Positions 28,804-38,341 of a stretch of 64,000 nt of DNA are shown piece after piece. The notes beneath the pieces were generated by a model. The model was given only the letters and a program-made list of their open reading frames with translations, ran no database searches and was not told the DNA's origin. Position 1 is the first letter of the stretch; every line of letters starts with the position of its first letter. This DNA comes from Denitrovibrio sp. GTDB taxonomy: Bacteria; Chrysiogenota; Deferribacteres; Deferribacterales; Geovibrionaceae. Both the position numbers and the translations under genes were made by a program. The stretch covers positions 62,001 through 126,000 of the forward strand of contig PKTN01000001.1 of NCBI GenBank assembly GCA_002869185.1, given 5' to 3'.

Positions 28804-29933
28804 TGGAAAATAGTCTTAAAAATTATGTAGAAAACTTAGTTCGTGAAAAGGGACAGATAACCTTCGCGGAATTTATGGATATAGCCCTTTATAAAGAGGG
28901 TATGGGATATTATCAGAAACAGAACCCATTCGGTCAGCAGGGTAGTTTTTATACCTCTGTTAATGCATCTGAGTCGTTCGGTCGCACACTCGCCAGATCG
29001 TTCGTATATATGGTTGATCTTCTTGGGCTTGAAAGCCAATTTTGTGAGATGGGCGCTGGTAGCGGTATGCTCGCAAACGATGTACTGAACTATATCAAAG
29101 AGAACAATAAAGATTTCTACACAAACCTGAACTACCTCATCATAGAAAAGAGTGAATACCTGATCAACATGCAAAAGGAGCTCATAGAGAAGGAGCACCC
29201 AGGCAAGGCGAAATGGATCACTTTTGAAGAGCTTAATAATTTCAACGGCGTATTCTACTCTAACGAGCTGGTCGATGCTTTCCCTGTTCACAGGGTTATC
29301 CGCATGAATGACGAGCTGAAAGAGCTTTATGTAAAAGAGATAGAGGGTGCACTCAGGTTTAATCCTGATGAGCTTTCTACTCCTGAACTGAAAGCGTTTT
29401 TAGACAAGATTAGCCTGAACGTTACAGAGACTCAGATAGTCGACATCAACCTCGACCTAAAACGCTGGATAGAGGCTATGGCAGACAAGATAAACAAGGG
29501 CGTGATGGTCACTATCGACTACGGCTTCGAAGCTCCTATGCTATACCAGTCGTACCGTAGAGACGGAACTGTCACCTGCTACTATCAACACAGACAAAAC
29601 AACGACTTCTTTGAAAATATAGGCGAGCAGGATCTTACTGCTTTTGTTGATTTCACATCATTGTCATTATACGGTTCTGAAAAAGGGTTACAGCCTATGG
29701 CTTTCATGCCACAGTGGCTATACCTTGTCCAGTCGGGCATCCTTGACGAGATAGATGCTGCACCAACAGACCTTGCAAAAGCTTCTATTAAATCGCTAAT
29801 TATGCCAGAGGGTGGTTTTGGAACTAACTTTCACGCATTCATTCAGGGTAAGGGTGTAGATGTCCCATCAGACTTCCTATATACCAAATCCGCAAAAGAA
29901 GCGCTCGAGTCCATGGCACAAAAACTTTCTTAA
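28803..29933 (+). CDS. SAM-dependent methyltransferase, MidA/NDUFAF7 family
   Basis: ITFAEFMDIALYKEGMGYY, EMGAGSGMLANDVL, VMVTIDYGFEAPMLYQ. Confidence 0.88.
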   Translation: MENSLKNYVENLVREKGQITFAEFMDIALYKEGMGYYQKQNPFGQQGSFYTSVNASESFGRTLARSFVYMVDLLGLESQFCEMGAGSGMLANDVLNYIKENNKDFYTNLNYLIIEKSEYLINMQKELIEKEHPGKAKWITFEELNNFNGVFYSNELVDAFPVHRVIRMNDELKELYVKEIEGALRFNPDELSTPELKAFLDKISLNVTETQIVDINLDLKRWIEAMADKINKGVMVTIDYGFEAPMLYQSYRRDGTVTCYYQHRQNNDFFENIGEQDLTAFVDFTSLSLYGSEKGLQPMAFMPQWLYLVQSGILDEIDAAPTDLAKASIKSLIMPEGGFGTNFHAFIQGKGVDVPSDFLYTKSAKEALESMAQKLS

Positions 29934-30038
29934 TAACCATTGCTGTCATCATATGGAGAAGCTTGCTTCGACGTAATGATCTCTGGCTGTATACTCCTAC
30001 GCATGCAAAGCATGTTCATGGTGACTTAAGCATCCACT

Positions 30039-30053
30039 TGGCACTGTTTATGC
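30039..30053 (+). promoter_or_regulatory. Sigma-54-like promoter TGGCACTGTTTATGC
   Basis: TGGCAC-N5-ATGC upstream of small-repeat-protein gene 30088. Confidence 0.65.
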
Positions 30054-30087
30054 TTTATACCTCTTATGCGTGCATTAGGAGGAAAAA

Positions 30088-30447
30088 ATGGACATTAACA
30101 GTCAATATCTATCACTCATGAACCAGCAGAACAATGGAACATCATCCACAAAATCCCTAGCAGATTACTTAAACGATAGTAGATCAAAGTCAACTTCATC
30201 TGGGGCGTCATACTTTTCTGATTCAGTTTCTTTATCGCCAGAGGCTTATGCGGCTATCAAGGAATATAATCCTGAAATGTTGATATCTCTTGGCTATGAA
30301 AGGGAAGATTCTGACTCTATGACGGAAAATTCTTCTAGTTCTTTACTGGACAACATCCAGTTTTCTGATGAAACATACGCAGCCCTTAAGAAATCAAATC
30401 CTGAATTACTACAGTCACTTGGCTATAAAATTGACGAGAATGAATAA
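30088..30447 (+). CDS. Small hypothetical protein with two copies of a 'SxEAYAALKxxNPExLxSLGY' motif
   Basis: SPEAYAAIKEYNPEMLISLGYE and SDETYAALKKSNPELLQSLGYK; AGGAGG RBS. Confidence 0.75.
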   Translation: MDINSQYLSLMNQQNNGTSSTKSLADYLNDSRSKSTSSGASYFSDSVSLSPEAYAAIKEYNPEMLISLGYEREDSDSMTENSSSSLLDNIQFSDETYAALKKSNPELLQSLGYKIDENE

Positions 30448-30473
30448 CGGTTGAAAATATTTCCACCTTATTC

Positions 30474-30488
30474 TGGCACGCTAAATGC
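30474..30488 (+). promoter_or_regulatory. Sigma-54-like promoter TGGCACGCTAAATGC
   Basis: TGGCAC-N5-ATGC upstream of paralog gene 30525. Confidence 0.7.
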
Positions 30489-30524
30489 TTTGTAGATAAT
30501 GAATCCTGAACATGGGGGCAAAAA

Positions 30525-30998
30525 ATGATAGTAAGTGGAAGCTTTTACCAATCAGTAGCAAATGAAAATTATAAATCGACAGAGAGCAACTCAGTTGAGT
30601 CTCTTGCAACACATATGAATAAAACTGCACCTGTCGCAACAACTGTGACAGATCAGGTTGAACTCTCAGCAGAAGCTATGGCAGCACTCAGAGAGTACGC
30701 ACCAGAAGCATTGTCTGCTCTCGGAGTAGATGACGATAACCCAATACTAGATGAAGTTAAAGAGATTGCTAAAGAGAAATATTTTCACTTTGGTTCTGAG
30801 TATCTGAGATTACCTGAAATGAAAGATCAGGATGAAATCATCAGCGCACTCGATGTGGCAAGCAGATACATGGACGTTTTGAACTCTATAGAGCCTGACG
30901 ATTTATTCGCAGAGTTAGAGAGTGCAAATATGCAAAGCTCTGGCGATTTCATAGAAAGAGCTAACGAATACGGTGCTCAGGTGCTTTTAAACGGGTAA
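30525..30998 (+). CDS. Small hypothetical protein, paralog of 30088..30447
   Basis: QVELSAEAMAALREYAPEALSALGVD shares the same motif. Confidence 0.75.
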   Translation: MIVSGSFYQSVANENYKSTESNSVESLATHMNKTAPVATTVTDQVELSAEAMAALREYAPEALSALGVDDDNPILDEVKEIAKEKYFHFGSEYLRLPEMKDQDEIISALDVASRYMDVLNSIEPDDLFAELESANMQSSGDFIERANEYGAQVLLNG

Positions 30999-31610
30999 TT
31001 ACCAGTTGACATTTATATATTCTAATTCCTTGCTAAAAACGAACTTGGCAGAGTGAGCTGTCAGTTCGTTTAGCATGGATATGTTAAACCTATCAAACTT
31101 CGACGCTAGGAAATGATTATTCATAGCAAAACCAGCAAATTTCAAATTGTTAGACTCTAGGAATGACTTATTCAGTAGTGAATGGTTAATGCATCCTAGT
31201 CTATTCGGTACAACCACTAAGCATTCCAGATCACACGCCTTTACAAGATCGTAGTTCATATAGTCACTATCTAGGGGAACCATAATCCCGCCTGCACCTT
31301 CGACAATAAGCCAATCATAGCCAGTTATGGAGTTTATAGTTTCGACTGTTTCGTCAAAAGGGAATTCATCAAATACTATATATGGTGCAACAGGTGCCTC
31401 TGCCGTATGCAAAACTTTACAATCATCTTCACTCAATACAGACATCTCTCTTACAGTTTTGGAATCATCATCCGCAGGGAATCCCGTCTGTACTGGCTTT
31501 ATGTAGCAAACTTTACCACCCTGTTCTTTGAGGTGCTTGCAGAGTAAGCCGCTGAAATATGTTTTACCTATGTCGGTGTCTGTCCCTGTGATATATATCT
31601 TTCGCATCAA
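30999..31610 (-). CDS. bioD: Dethiobiotin synthase
   Basis: IYITGTDTDIGKTYFSGLLCKHL; KPVQTG; adjacent bioA. Confidence 0.94.
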   Translation of the reverse strand: MMRKIYITGTDTDIGKTYFSGLLCKHLKEQGGKVCYIKPVQTGFPADDDSKTVREMSVLSEDDCKVLHTAEAPVAPYIVFDEFPFDETVETINSITGYDWLIVEGAGGIMVPLDSDYMNYDLVKACDLECLVVVPNRLGCINHSLLNKSFLESNNLKFAGFAMNNHFLASKFDRFNISMLNELTAHSAKFVFSKELEYINVNW

Positions 31611-32932
31611 AGTACCTCATAGATAGATTCGTGTGCTATATCAACAAGCTTAACCATCTCATCTTCAGTGATGACATATGGAGTCATAAAATATATTACA
31701 TCACCTAGATTTCTGAGGTATGCACCTTTGGTGATAGATTTTCTAAAAATCTGAAAGCCTGTCCTATCTTTCCAATCGAAAGCCTCTTTGGTCTTAACGT
31801 CTTTGGCTAGTTGAATGGCTGATACACAACCAAGATGTCTTATCTCCCCAACGTGTGGTTGGTTTGCAAACTTCTTGTTAATATATTCGTGCATAATAGG
31901 AAATTTTTGCCTATTGGTTTCAATGACGTTATCCTCTTTAAAGATTTTCATCGTTTCGTTGGCTACAGCACAAGCGAGCGGATTCCCTGTAAAACTGTGG
32001 CTGTGAAGGAACGCTTTTAGGCTGGTGTAGTCGTCGTAGAAAGCTGAATAGATTTCATCTGTTGTTACAACCCCAGCGAGAGGTAGATAGCCTGATGTTA
32101 GCCCTTTGGATATGCAAATAAAGTCTGGTTCAACCCTAGCTTGCTCAAGTGCGAACATGGTACCTGTACGCCCAAATCCAGATGCAATCTCGTCGAATAT
32201 CGTATGTATGTCGTATGTCTTAGCCGCTTCACATAATTTTTTGAGATAAATGGGTGGGTACATCTTCATACCGCTTGCACATTGCAGAAGTGGCTCAACA
32301 ATAACTGCTGTGGTCTCGTTTGCATGGAGTTCCATAGCACGTTCCATATGCTCAAAGCATTCAGCGTTGCAATCTTCTCGAGTCTTATTGTATGGGCATT
32401 TATAGCAGTCAGGACCTTGCACACGGACATTGTCCATCATAATATCACCGTAAAGCTCAGTGTATAGCTGTTCGCCACAGACTGATAAAGCACCGAGTGT
32501 TTCGCCGTGATAGCCGTGGTCAAGATATATGAAGCGTTTTTTAGATGATATTCCGTTGTTTTTGCGGTAACCAAAACTGAGCTTCATAGCTGATTCTACA
32601 GCGGCTGAACCTATGTCAGCGTAGAATACTTTAGTTATGTTTTTAGGAGTTATCTCTAGGATAGAGTCTGTCAGTTCAAGTGCAGGATCGTGTGTTAACC
32701 CAGCAAAGATTACATGCTCAAGCTTGTCTAGTTGGTTCTTTATAGCGTCTTTCAGTCGTGGGTTATTATGCCCGAAGAGGTTTACCCACCATGAGGAGAC
32801 AGCGTCAATGTATTCTGTCCCTTTGTCGTCATACAGGTATATCCCTTTTCCGTGATCAATCTTTATTATTGGATATTTTTCGTGATCTTTCATCTGCGTG
32901 CATGGATGCCATATATTTGTAACTGGTTTCAT
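31607..32932 (-). CDS. bioA: Adenosylmethionine-8-amino-7-oxononanoate aminotransferase
   Basis: IWHPCTQMKDHE, FIYLDHGYHGETLGALSVCG; overlaps bioD. Confidence 0.96.
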   Translation of the reverse strand: MKPVTNIWHPCTQMKDHEKYPIIKIDHGKGIYLYDDKGTEYIDAVSSWWVNLFGHNNPRLKDAIKNQLDKLEHVIFAGLTHDPALELTDSILEITPKNITKVFYADIGSAAVESAMKLSFGYRKNNGISSKKRFIYLDHGYHGETLGALSVCGEQLYTELYGDIMMDNVRVQGPDCYKCPYNKTREDCNAECFEHMERAMELHANETTAVIVEPLLQCASGMKMYPPIYLKKLCEAAKTYDIHTIFDEIASGFGRTGTMFALEQARVEPDFICISKGLTSGYLPLAGVVTTDEIYSAFYDDYTSLKAFLHSHSFTGNPLACAVANETMKIFKEDNVIETNRQKFPIMHEYINKKFANQPHVGEIRHLGCVSAIQLAKDVKTKEAFDWKDRTGFQIFRKSITKGAYLRNLGDVIYFMTPYVITEDEMVKLVDIAHESIYEVL

Positions 32933-33038
32933 TTTTAAGCCTCGTTAGTTGCTATTCTGGATGACTGAACTCTTAGTTTATATATAGTTATAGCAGTTGA
33001 TTGTTGACACTTACAACCCCTCTGATATTATTTTCTTT

Positions 33039-34196
33039 ATGAAAGATAAAATATTAAGAAATCTTGAAAAACTAAAAGAAGAGAATTTGTACCGTGAGAT
33101 GCCAGAAATGGCAGAAGGTGCTGGCAAATATATCAAACTTAACGACAAAGAGTATCTTAACCTGTCATCTAATAATTATCTTGGGCTGTCTGAGCTGGAA
33201 TCTGTACGTGAAGAGGCTAAGAAGGCAGTTGATGATTTCGGCACTACAAGTGGTGCATCAAGGATAGTTACGGGAAATTTCTCTATTTATGATCAGTTAG
33301 AAAGTAGAATGGCTAATTATAAAAATAAACAAAAATCACTCGTCTTTAACTCTGGGTATGCGGCAAATTTAGCTGTTTATAGCACTCTCGCATCTAGGGA
33401 TACACTTGTCTTTTCGGATAAACTAAATAACGCAAGCATCATAGATGGCATAAAGCTGAGTGGTGCAAAGCAGATCAGATATAAGCATAACGACACGGCA
33501 GACCTCGAAGCTCTGCTTGAGAAACATTCAAACTGCACTGAAAAAATAATCGCAACTGATTCGATATTCAGTATGGATGGTGATACATGCTTTTTATACA
33601 AGATAACAGCTCTCGCTGAGAAGTATGGCGCTCTCACCATAATAGACGAAGCACATGCGACTGGCGTTTTAGGTCGTGGTAGAGGTTTCGCACACGAGAT
33701 AGGTTTGGCTGACAAGGTAGACGTCCATATGGGAACTTTCAGCAAGGCTCTTGGCTCATTCGGTGGCTATGTTGCTGCTGACGAATACATCATAGACTGG
33801 ATGCGTAACAAAGCGAGATCGTTCATATTTTCGACATCACTCCCTCCTGCTGTTATAGGTGCTACTATAGGCTCGCTGAAACATCTGGCGAAATACCCGG
33901 AAATAGGCGGTCGCTTACTTGATGCGGCAGAGGATCTACGTTTTTACCTGCAAGGGCTCGGCTTTGATACAGGCGGTAGCTCGACTCAGATAATCCCTAT
34001 TATCCTAGGTGATAATAAGCGTGCACTCATGGCGAAAGAGTTTTTGATGGCAAAGGGGCTTTATGTCGCTGCTATAAGACCACCAACCGTCCCTGTGAAT
34101 AGCGCAAGGCTTAGGCTTTCTTTGAGGCTTGATATTCTTGGTGAGATGGATAAGATCAAATCAGCTTTTAAAGCATTGAAAGAGGCTGGCATATGA
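33039..34196 (+). CDS. bioF: 8-amino-7-oxononanoate synthase
   Basis: NLSSNNYLGLS, IIDEAHATGVLGRGRG, GTFSKALGSFGGYVAA. Confidence 0.94.
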   Translation: MKDKILRNLEKLKEENLYREMPEMAEGAGKYIKLNDKEYLNLSSNNYLGLSELESVREEAKKAVDDFGTTSGASRIVTGNFSIYDQLESRMANYKNKQKSLVFNSGYAANLAVYSTLASRDTLVFSDKLNNASIIDGIKLSGAKQIRYKHNDTADLEALLEKHSNCTEKIIATDSIFSMDGDTCFLYKITALAEKYGALTIIDEAHATGVLGRGRGFAHEIGLADKVDVHMGTFSKALGSFGGYVAADEYIIDWMRNKARSFIFSTSLPPAVIGATIGSLKHLAKYPEIGGRLLDAAEDLRFYLQGLGFDTGGSSTQIIPIILGDNKRALMAKEFLMAKGLYVAAIRPPTVPVNSARLRLSLRLDILGEMDKIKSAFKALKEAGI

Positions 34197-34780
34197 AAGA
34201 CGTTTTTATATCTGGATGGTGTGGTTACCCTGAGCTTTTTGGCGAATTTGCTGACGAGTTTGAGTTTGTAGTACCGTTTATTACTCACTCACTTCAAGAT
34301 ATCTCATACCTACTAGAGGAGGGTGGGAACAACCTATTCGCTTGGTCAACAGGGGCATACATAGTCCTTGAGGCTGAGACTCGACCAGCGTTCAATAATA
34401 TAGTTCTGTCGTCACCATTTCAGAAATTCACTCGCTTCACTCCTGAGCGTGTTTTAGAGCTTATGATGAAGAAATTCACTGATTTCCCTAACAAGGTAGT
34501 GGCTGATTTCTTCAAGCGTTGCGGGTCTCCTGTTACTCCTGAAATGGATGAGAGGCATTTTCATATACTTCTGCACGGGCTAAAATACCTTATAAGGACA
34601 AACATCGAAAAGATTGAGTGGGACATGAATGGTGTAACACTTCTGCACGGTATAGATGATAAGATAGTGAATGTCGAAGCATCTAGAGATATCGTATGGG
34701 ATACTGATTGCAGACTTTTTGAGATTCCAAATACAGGGCATTATATTCCGTCAGAGATTTTGAGCAAATATAGAATATGA
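34193..34780 (+). CDS. Alpha/beta-hydrolase, candidate pimeloyl-ACP methyl ester esterase (BioH-role)
   Basis: Between bioF and bioC; FAWSTGAYI nucleophile elbow, HGIDDKIV acid, NTGHYIP histidine. Confidence 0.72.
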   Translation: MKDVFISGWCGYPELFGEFADEFEFVVPFITHSLQDISYLLEEGGNNLFAWSTGAYIVLEAETRPAFNNIVLSSPFQKFTRFTPERVLELMMKKFTDFPNKVVADFFKRCGSPVTPEMDERHFHILLHGLKYLIRTNIEKIEWDMNGVTLLHGIDDKIVNVEASRDIVWDTDCRLFEIPNTGHYIPSEILSKYRI

Positions 34781-35517
34781 AAGTACACATCAAAAGGTCT
34801 TTCGACTCTTCTTGCAGTACATATGACGAATCATGTGATATCCAAAGGATGGTTGCATCGCACCTCGCTGGGCAGATTACTGGCAAACATACAGATATAT
34901 TAGAGATAGGTACTGGGACAGGCATTTTTACTAGTGAACTTGCGTCTAAGTATGTTGACGCTAGCGTTACTTGTGTGGATGTTGCTCACTCACTTTTGGC
35001 TGAGGCTAGGGTTAAACACCCAAAGAATAGATATGTCTGTGCCGATGCTGAAAGGCTACCTATGGCAGGTCAATCCTTTGATCTGATAGCGAGTTCGTCA
35101 ACTCTGCAATGGTTCGGTAAGCCTGAAAAGAGTATCCCGAATATGCTCTCTAATCTTATATCTGGTGGTCAGTTTGCGTTCTCAGTCTTTGTGGATGGTA
35201 CTTTCCAAGAGATGTCTATACTGAACGGTATGACAGGCTTTGGCTCGGTTTATAATCTGAGACCCGACAGCGACTATATGGAAATTCTAAAAGGGTATGA
35301 TGTTCAGTTTGAGACAAAAGAGTATGTTCTGTATTTTGACACTGTCAAAGATTTCCTTAAGAAGCAGAAGGGGACAGGGGCGACATTTACAGGGATGAGC
35401 AAGTTTTCATCTAAATCGTCTTATCAAAAATTTCTGGAGCTTTATCCAGAGCTTTTTGGTGAGGATGGTAAAATACCTGTTACCTATAATATATTCTATG
35501 CGGTGGGGAAGGTATAA
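34777..35517 (+). CDS. bioC: Malonyl-ACP O-methyltransferase
   Basis: SAM-MTase motif ILEIGTGTGIFTSEL; LIASSSTLQWF; position in bio locus. Confidence 0.9.
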   Translation: MKVHIKRSFDSSCSTYDESCDIQRMVASHLAGQITGKHTDILEIGTGTGIFTSELASKYVDASVTCVDVAHSLLAEARVKHPKNRYVCADAERLPMAGQSFDLIASSSTLQWFGKPEKSIPNMLSNLISGGQFAFSVFVDGTFQEMSILNGMTGFGSVYNLRPDSDYMEILKGYDVQFETKEYVLYFDTVKDFLKKQKGTGATFTGMSKFSSKSSYQKFLELYPELFGEDGKIPVTYNIFYAVGKV

Positions 35518-35518
35518 G

Positions 35519-36346
35519 ATGTTAGCACCTGACAAACCTATCTATACTAGATATTCAACTCATCTGGGTGATATCGACGTGATGCAGGCTAGGTACGTGA
35601 AACAGAATTTCGCAAAACATTACCATGAGGGCTACGGTCTTGGCGTGATAACTTCTGGTGCTATGGAGTTCAATTATCGTGGGGAAAAATTGATAGCCTC
35701 AGAGGGGCTTGTTAATAGTGTTAACCCTGATGAGGCACATGATGGACACTCATTTGACTCTGAAGGTTGGTGTTATAGTATGTTGTATTTCGAAGAGTCA
35801 GTCTTTCGTAATCTCTATGGTGATATATGTGAAAAGTATGAGACACCATTCATCACAGAGGGCGTTTTTAAGGATAAGCACTTAGCGACTAATCTTTCTT
35901 TTCTTGTCGCTCAGCTACTTTCTAAAAACAGTGATAGACTCCTTAATGAATCACAGATAATAGGCATCCTTAGTAGTACTATTCTGAAACATTCAGATAA
36001 AAGACCTGATGTAAGAAAGATATATAAGCTTGGTAATAAATTAACTAAGGTTAAAGAACATATAAAAAACAACATTAACCAAAAGATATCTATTAAGCAA
36101 CTAGCAGATATTGCTGGGGTGAGCCTATATCATTTTATCAGGTCGTTCACTGCTGATGTTGGTGTTGCTCCATACGAATATGTGTCTATGCAGAGGGCTA
36201 GACGTGCTAAAGAGCTTATATTGGCTGGGAAGAAGGCTGTAGATGTAGCCATAGAGTGTGGATATACTGACCAGAGTCATATGAACCGCTGGCTTAAGAA
36301 GATATACGGTATCACGCCTAGAGCTTTGAGCAACATCGTCCTATAA
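35519..36346 (+). CDS. AraC-family transcriptional regulator
   Basis: Cupin-like N-terminus (HYHEGYGLGVI) and double HTH C-terminus (ISIKQLADIAGVSLYHFIRSFTADVGVAPYEYV...VDVAIECGYTDQSHMNRWLKKIYGITP). Confidence 0.9.
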   Translation: MLAPDKPIYTRYSTHLGDIDVMQARYVKQNFAKHYHEGYGLGVITSGAMEFNYRGEKLIASEGLVNSVNPDEAHDGHSFDSEGWCYSMLYFEESVFRNLYGDICEKYETPFITEGVFKDKHLATNLSFLVAQLLSKNSDRLLNESQIIGILSSTILKHSDKRPDVRKIYKLGNKLTKVKEHIKNNINQKISIKQLADIAGVSLYHFIRSFTADVGVAPYEYVSMQRARRAKELILAGKKAVDVAIECGYTDQSHMNRWLKKIYGITPRALSNIVL

Positions 36347-36385
36347 TTTCGTTCAGAAATATCTATCCTCAATCAAGAGGGTGTT

Positions 36386-37252
36386 ATGAAAAATCATTTG
36401 TATTTAATCTTTGCAATGGTGATAGTCGGTAGCTCTGTCCCAGTAGGGAAGCTAGTAATATTAGACTTGCCTGTTTATCTTACATTGTCTATTCGCTTTA
36501 TTGTTGGCTCAGTTTTTCTATATATTTTCATCAAGTATAAGGGGATTAAGTTCGAAGGTATTAGCATTAGTAATCTTGTTCTGATAGGTGTGCAGGCTCT
36601 TTTGGGAGCTGTGTTATTCAATTATTTTCTGTTAGAAGGTTTGAAATCAATATCCGCTGTCAGCTCAGGGATTTTGATTGGGACATTACCCGTTGTGCTG
36701 CTTGTTTTGTCGGTTATCATCCTCAAGGAGAGGTTTACTCTATCAAAGGGGCTTGCGGTTATAGTTGCAACTATTGGGGTAGTCTTGATTAATCTCTCTG
36801 GTGTTGAAGGGGATGTCAGCGCAACTATTAAAGGGAGTCTGCTGGTTCTCTTGGCAGTCATATGCGAAGCACTCTTTTTACTCATCAGAAAGAAATTACC
36901 TATGCAGATATCATCACTTGTTCTGTCATTGATCATCTCTGTGTATGGTTTTTTGTTTTTTGTGCCATTTGGGATATTTGAGGTTTTTCATGGTGGGTTA
37001 AGAAGAATAGATACGACGGGCTATCTTTTAATAGCATACTATGGAGTATTCATCACCGCTATAGCCTATATTTTATGGTTTAAAGGGATAAAGAGTGTTG
37101 ATGGTGCATATGCGTCAGTTTATACAGCTTTCATGCCTCTAAGCGCAGTTTTGCTAAGTAGTGTGATTTTAAAGGAGAGTATGACAATTATGCATATTGC
37201 CGGCTTTACCTTGGTAATGTCTGCTATGTTGGTGTTATCTATTAAAAGATGA
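36386..37252 (+). CDS. EamA/DMT-family transporter
   Basis: About 10 TM helices, duplicated EamA pattern. Confidence 0.85.
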   Translation: MKNHLYLIFAMVIVGSSVPVGKLVILDLPVYLTLSIRFIVGSVFLYIFIKYKGIKFEGISISNLVLIGVQALLGAVLFNYFLLEGLKSISAVSSGILIGTLPVVLLVLSVIILKERFTLSKGLAVIVATIGVVLINLSGVEGDVSATIKGSLLVLLAVICEALFLLIRKKLPMQISSLVLSLIISVYGFLFFVPFGIFEVFHGGLRRIDTTGYLLIAYYGVFITAIAYILWFKGIKSVDGAYASVYTAFMPLSAVLLSSVILKESMTIMHIAGFTLVMSAMLVLSIKR

Positions 37253-38174
37253 TCAGATGAAGGATGCCACGTAAGGTTATACCTAATATAGCACCTATGA
37301 TAGCAGGTTTTGCTATGGATGCGGTTTTAGCACCGACTGTCATAAGGACTGCTATACCAACAAGATCGAACGGGTTGATTATGAAGCCTGCAATGCGATT
37401 AAACTCCTCTACAGACATTATCCCATCTTTTAGCATATCGAAGGTTACGCCCATCATGGCTGTGCCACCTGCTAAGAACTTTGTCAGTATAGGAAGAACA
37501 CTAATCCCAGATATACCAAAAACGCCAAGAGCTGGGGATAAAATAGTCTCTAGCATCGATATTGCATTTATGTGTTTGAGAAAATTGACTAAACATATTG
37601 CGAGGATAAGCAGAGGAATGGATTTTAGAACTATATTTACAGCCTCTTGACCACCCTTTACTACAGTATTAAAAGCATTGTCAGAATGATCAGCAGTTAC
37701 AGTGAAAGTGTCTATCCCACCATCATTTGAAAGGTTTTTAGCGAATATGTAATAGGTGAGGGCAGCTGCGAAGAGCCCGCCTATGATTGATGTAGTAAAT
37801 AGTACTGGAAGGTTAAGCCCGACTGTAGCCATAGGGAAGGTTACGTTAGCTTGAGACATAGTGAGCACCATCGCAAAGACTGTTGCGACCCTGCGCCTGT
37901 CTGTCCCGTCTGTCTCCATAATTGCGAGTGACGCCATAGGAGCTGCAAAGCTGACCAGAAGTATCTGTAATGCTGCAAAAATACCTATGCCGGGGATACC
38001 GAATATCCGCACCACTGGGGAGAGTATCTTCGCTACAAATGCCAGAACACCTTTTGCCTCCATAAGCTTCATAAAGCCCATCATTACAACCATCACAGGG
38101 AGAAGTGTGTAAAGGGCGATATCTATGCCTGTTTTACCTGAGGTCAGGATTATGTTTATCAGTGCTTCCATATA
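37242..38174 (-). CDS. Nucleoside recognition (Gate) domain / spore maturation-like membrane protein
   Basis: MEALINIILTSGKTGIDIALYTLLPVMVVMMGFMKL...; approximate start at the internal Met of the 38264 ORF. Confidence 0.7.
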   Translation of the reverse strand, partial: YMEALINIILTSGKTGIDIALYTLLPVMVVMMGFMKLMEAKGVLAFVAKILSPVVRIFGIPGIGIFAALQILLVSFAAPMASLAIMETDGTDRRRVATVFAMVLTMSQANVTFPMATVGLNLPVLFTTSIIGGLFAAALTYYIFAKNLSNDGGIDTFTVTADHSDNAFNTVVKGGQEAVNIVLKSIPLLILAICLVNFLKHINAISMLETILSPALGVFGISGISVLPILTKFLAGGTAMMGVTFDMLKDGIMSVEEFNRIAGFIINPFDLVGIAVLMTVGAKTASIAKPAIIGAILGITLRGILHLIIF

Positions 38175-38287
38175 AATATTGTCGCATAAATACAATAGAT
38201 ACGCAATATAGAGAGGTTCGAACTTGAAGAGGAAGAGAGAAACAATATTCTGACGGTTCCTCATGATGATTAAGAAAAGTAAGCAAT

Positions 38288-38317
38288 AAAAAAGGGGCGC
38301 ATAAGCACCCCCATTTT
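38288..38317 (-). terminator. Intrinsic terminator (minus strand)
   Basis: GGGGTGCTTATGCGCCCC followed by T run on the minus strand. Confidence 0.75.
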
Positions 38318-38341
38318 ATATTTATGGATTAGTCAAAAATC

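Noticed and set aside
32933-33038. BirA operator in the divergent bioA/bioF intergenic region
   Set aside because: Looked for a TTGTAAAC/GTTTACAA-type dyad; only weak matches were found, so no site is claimed.
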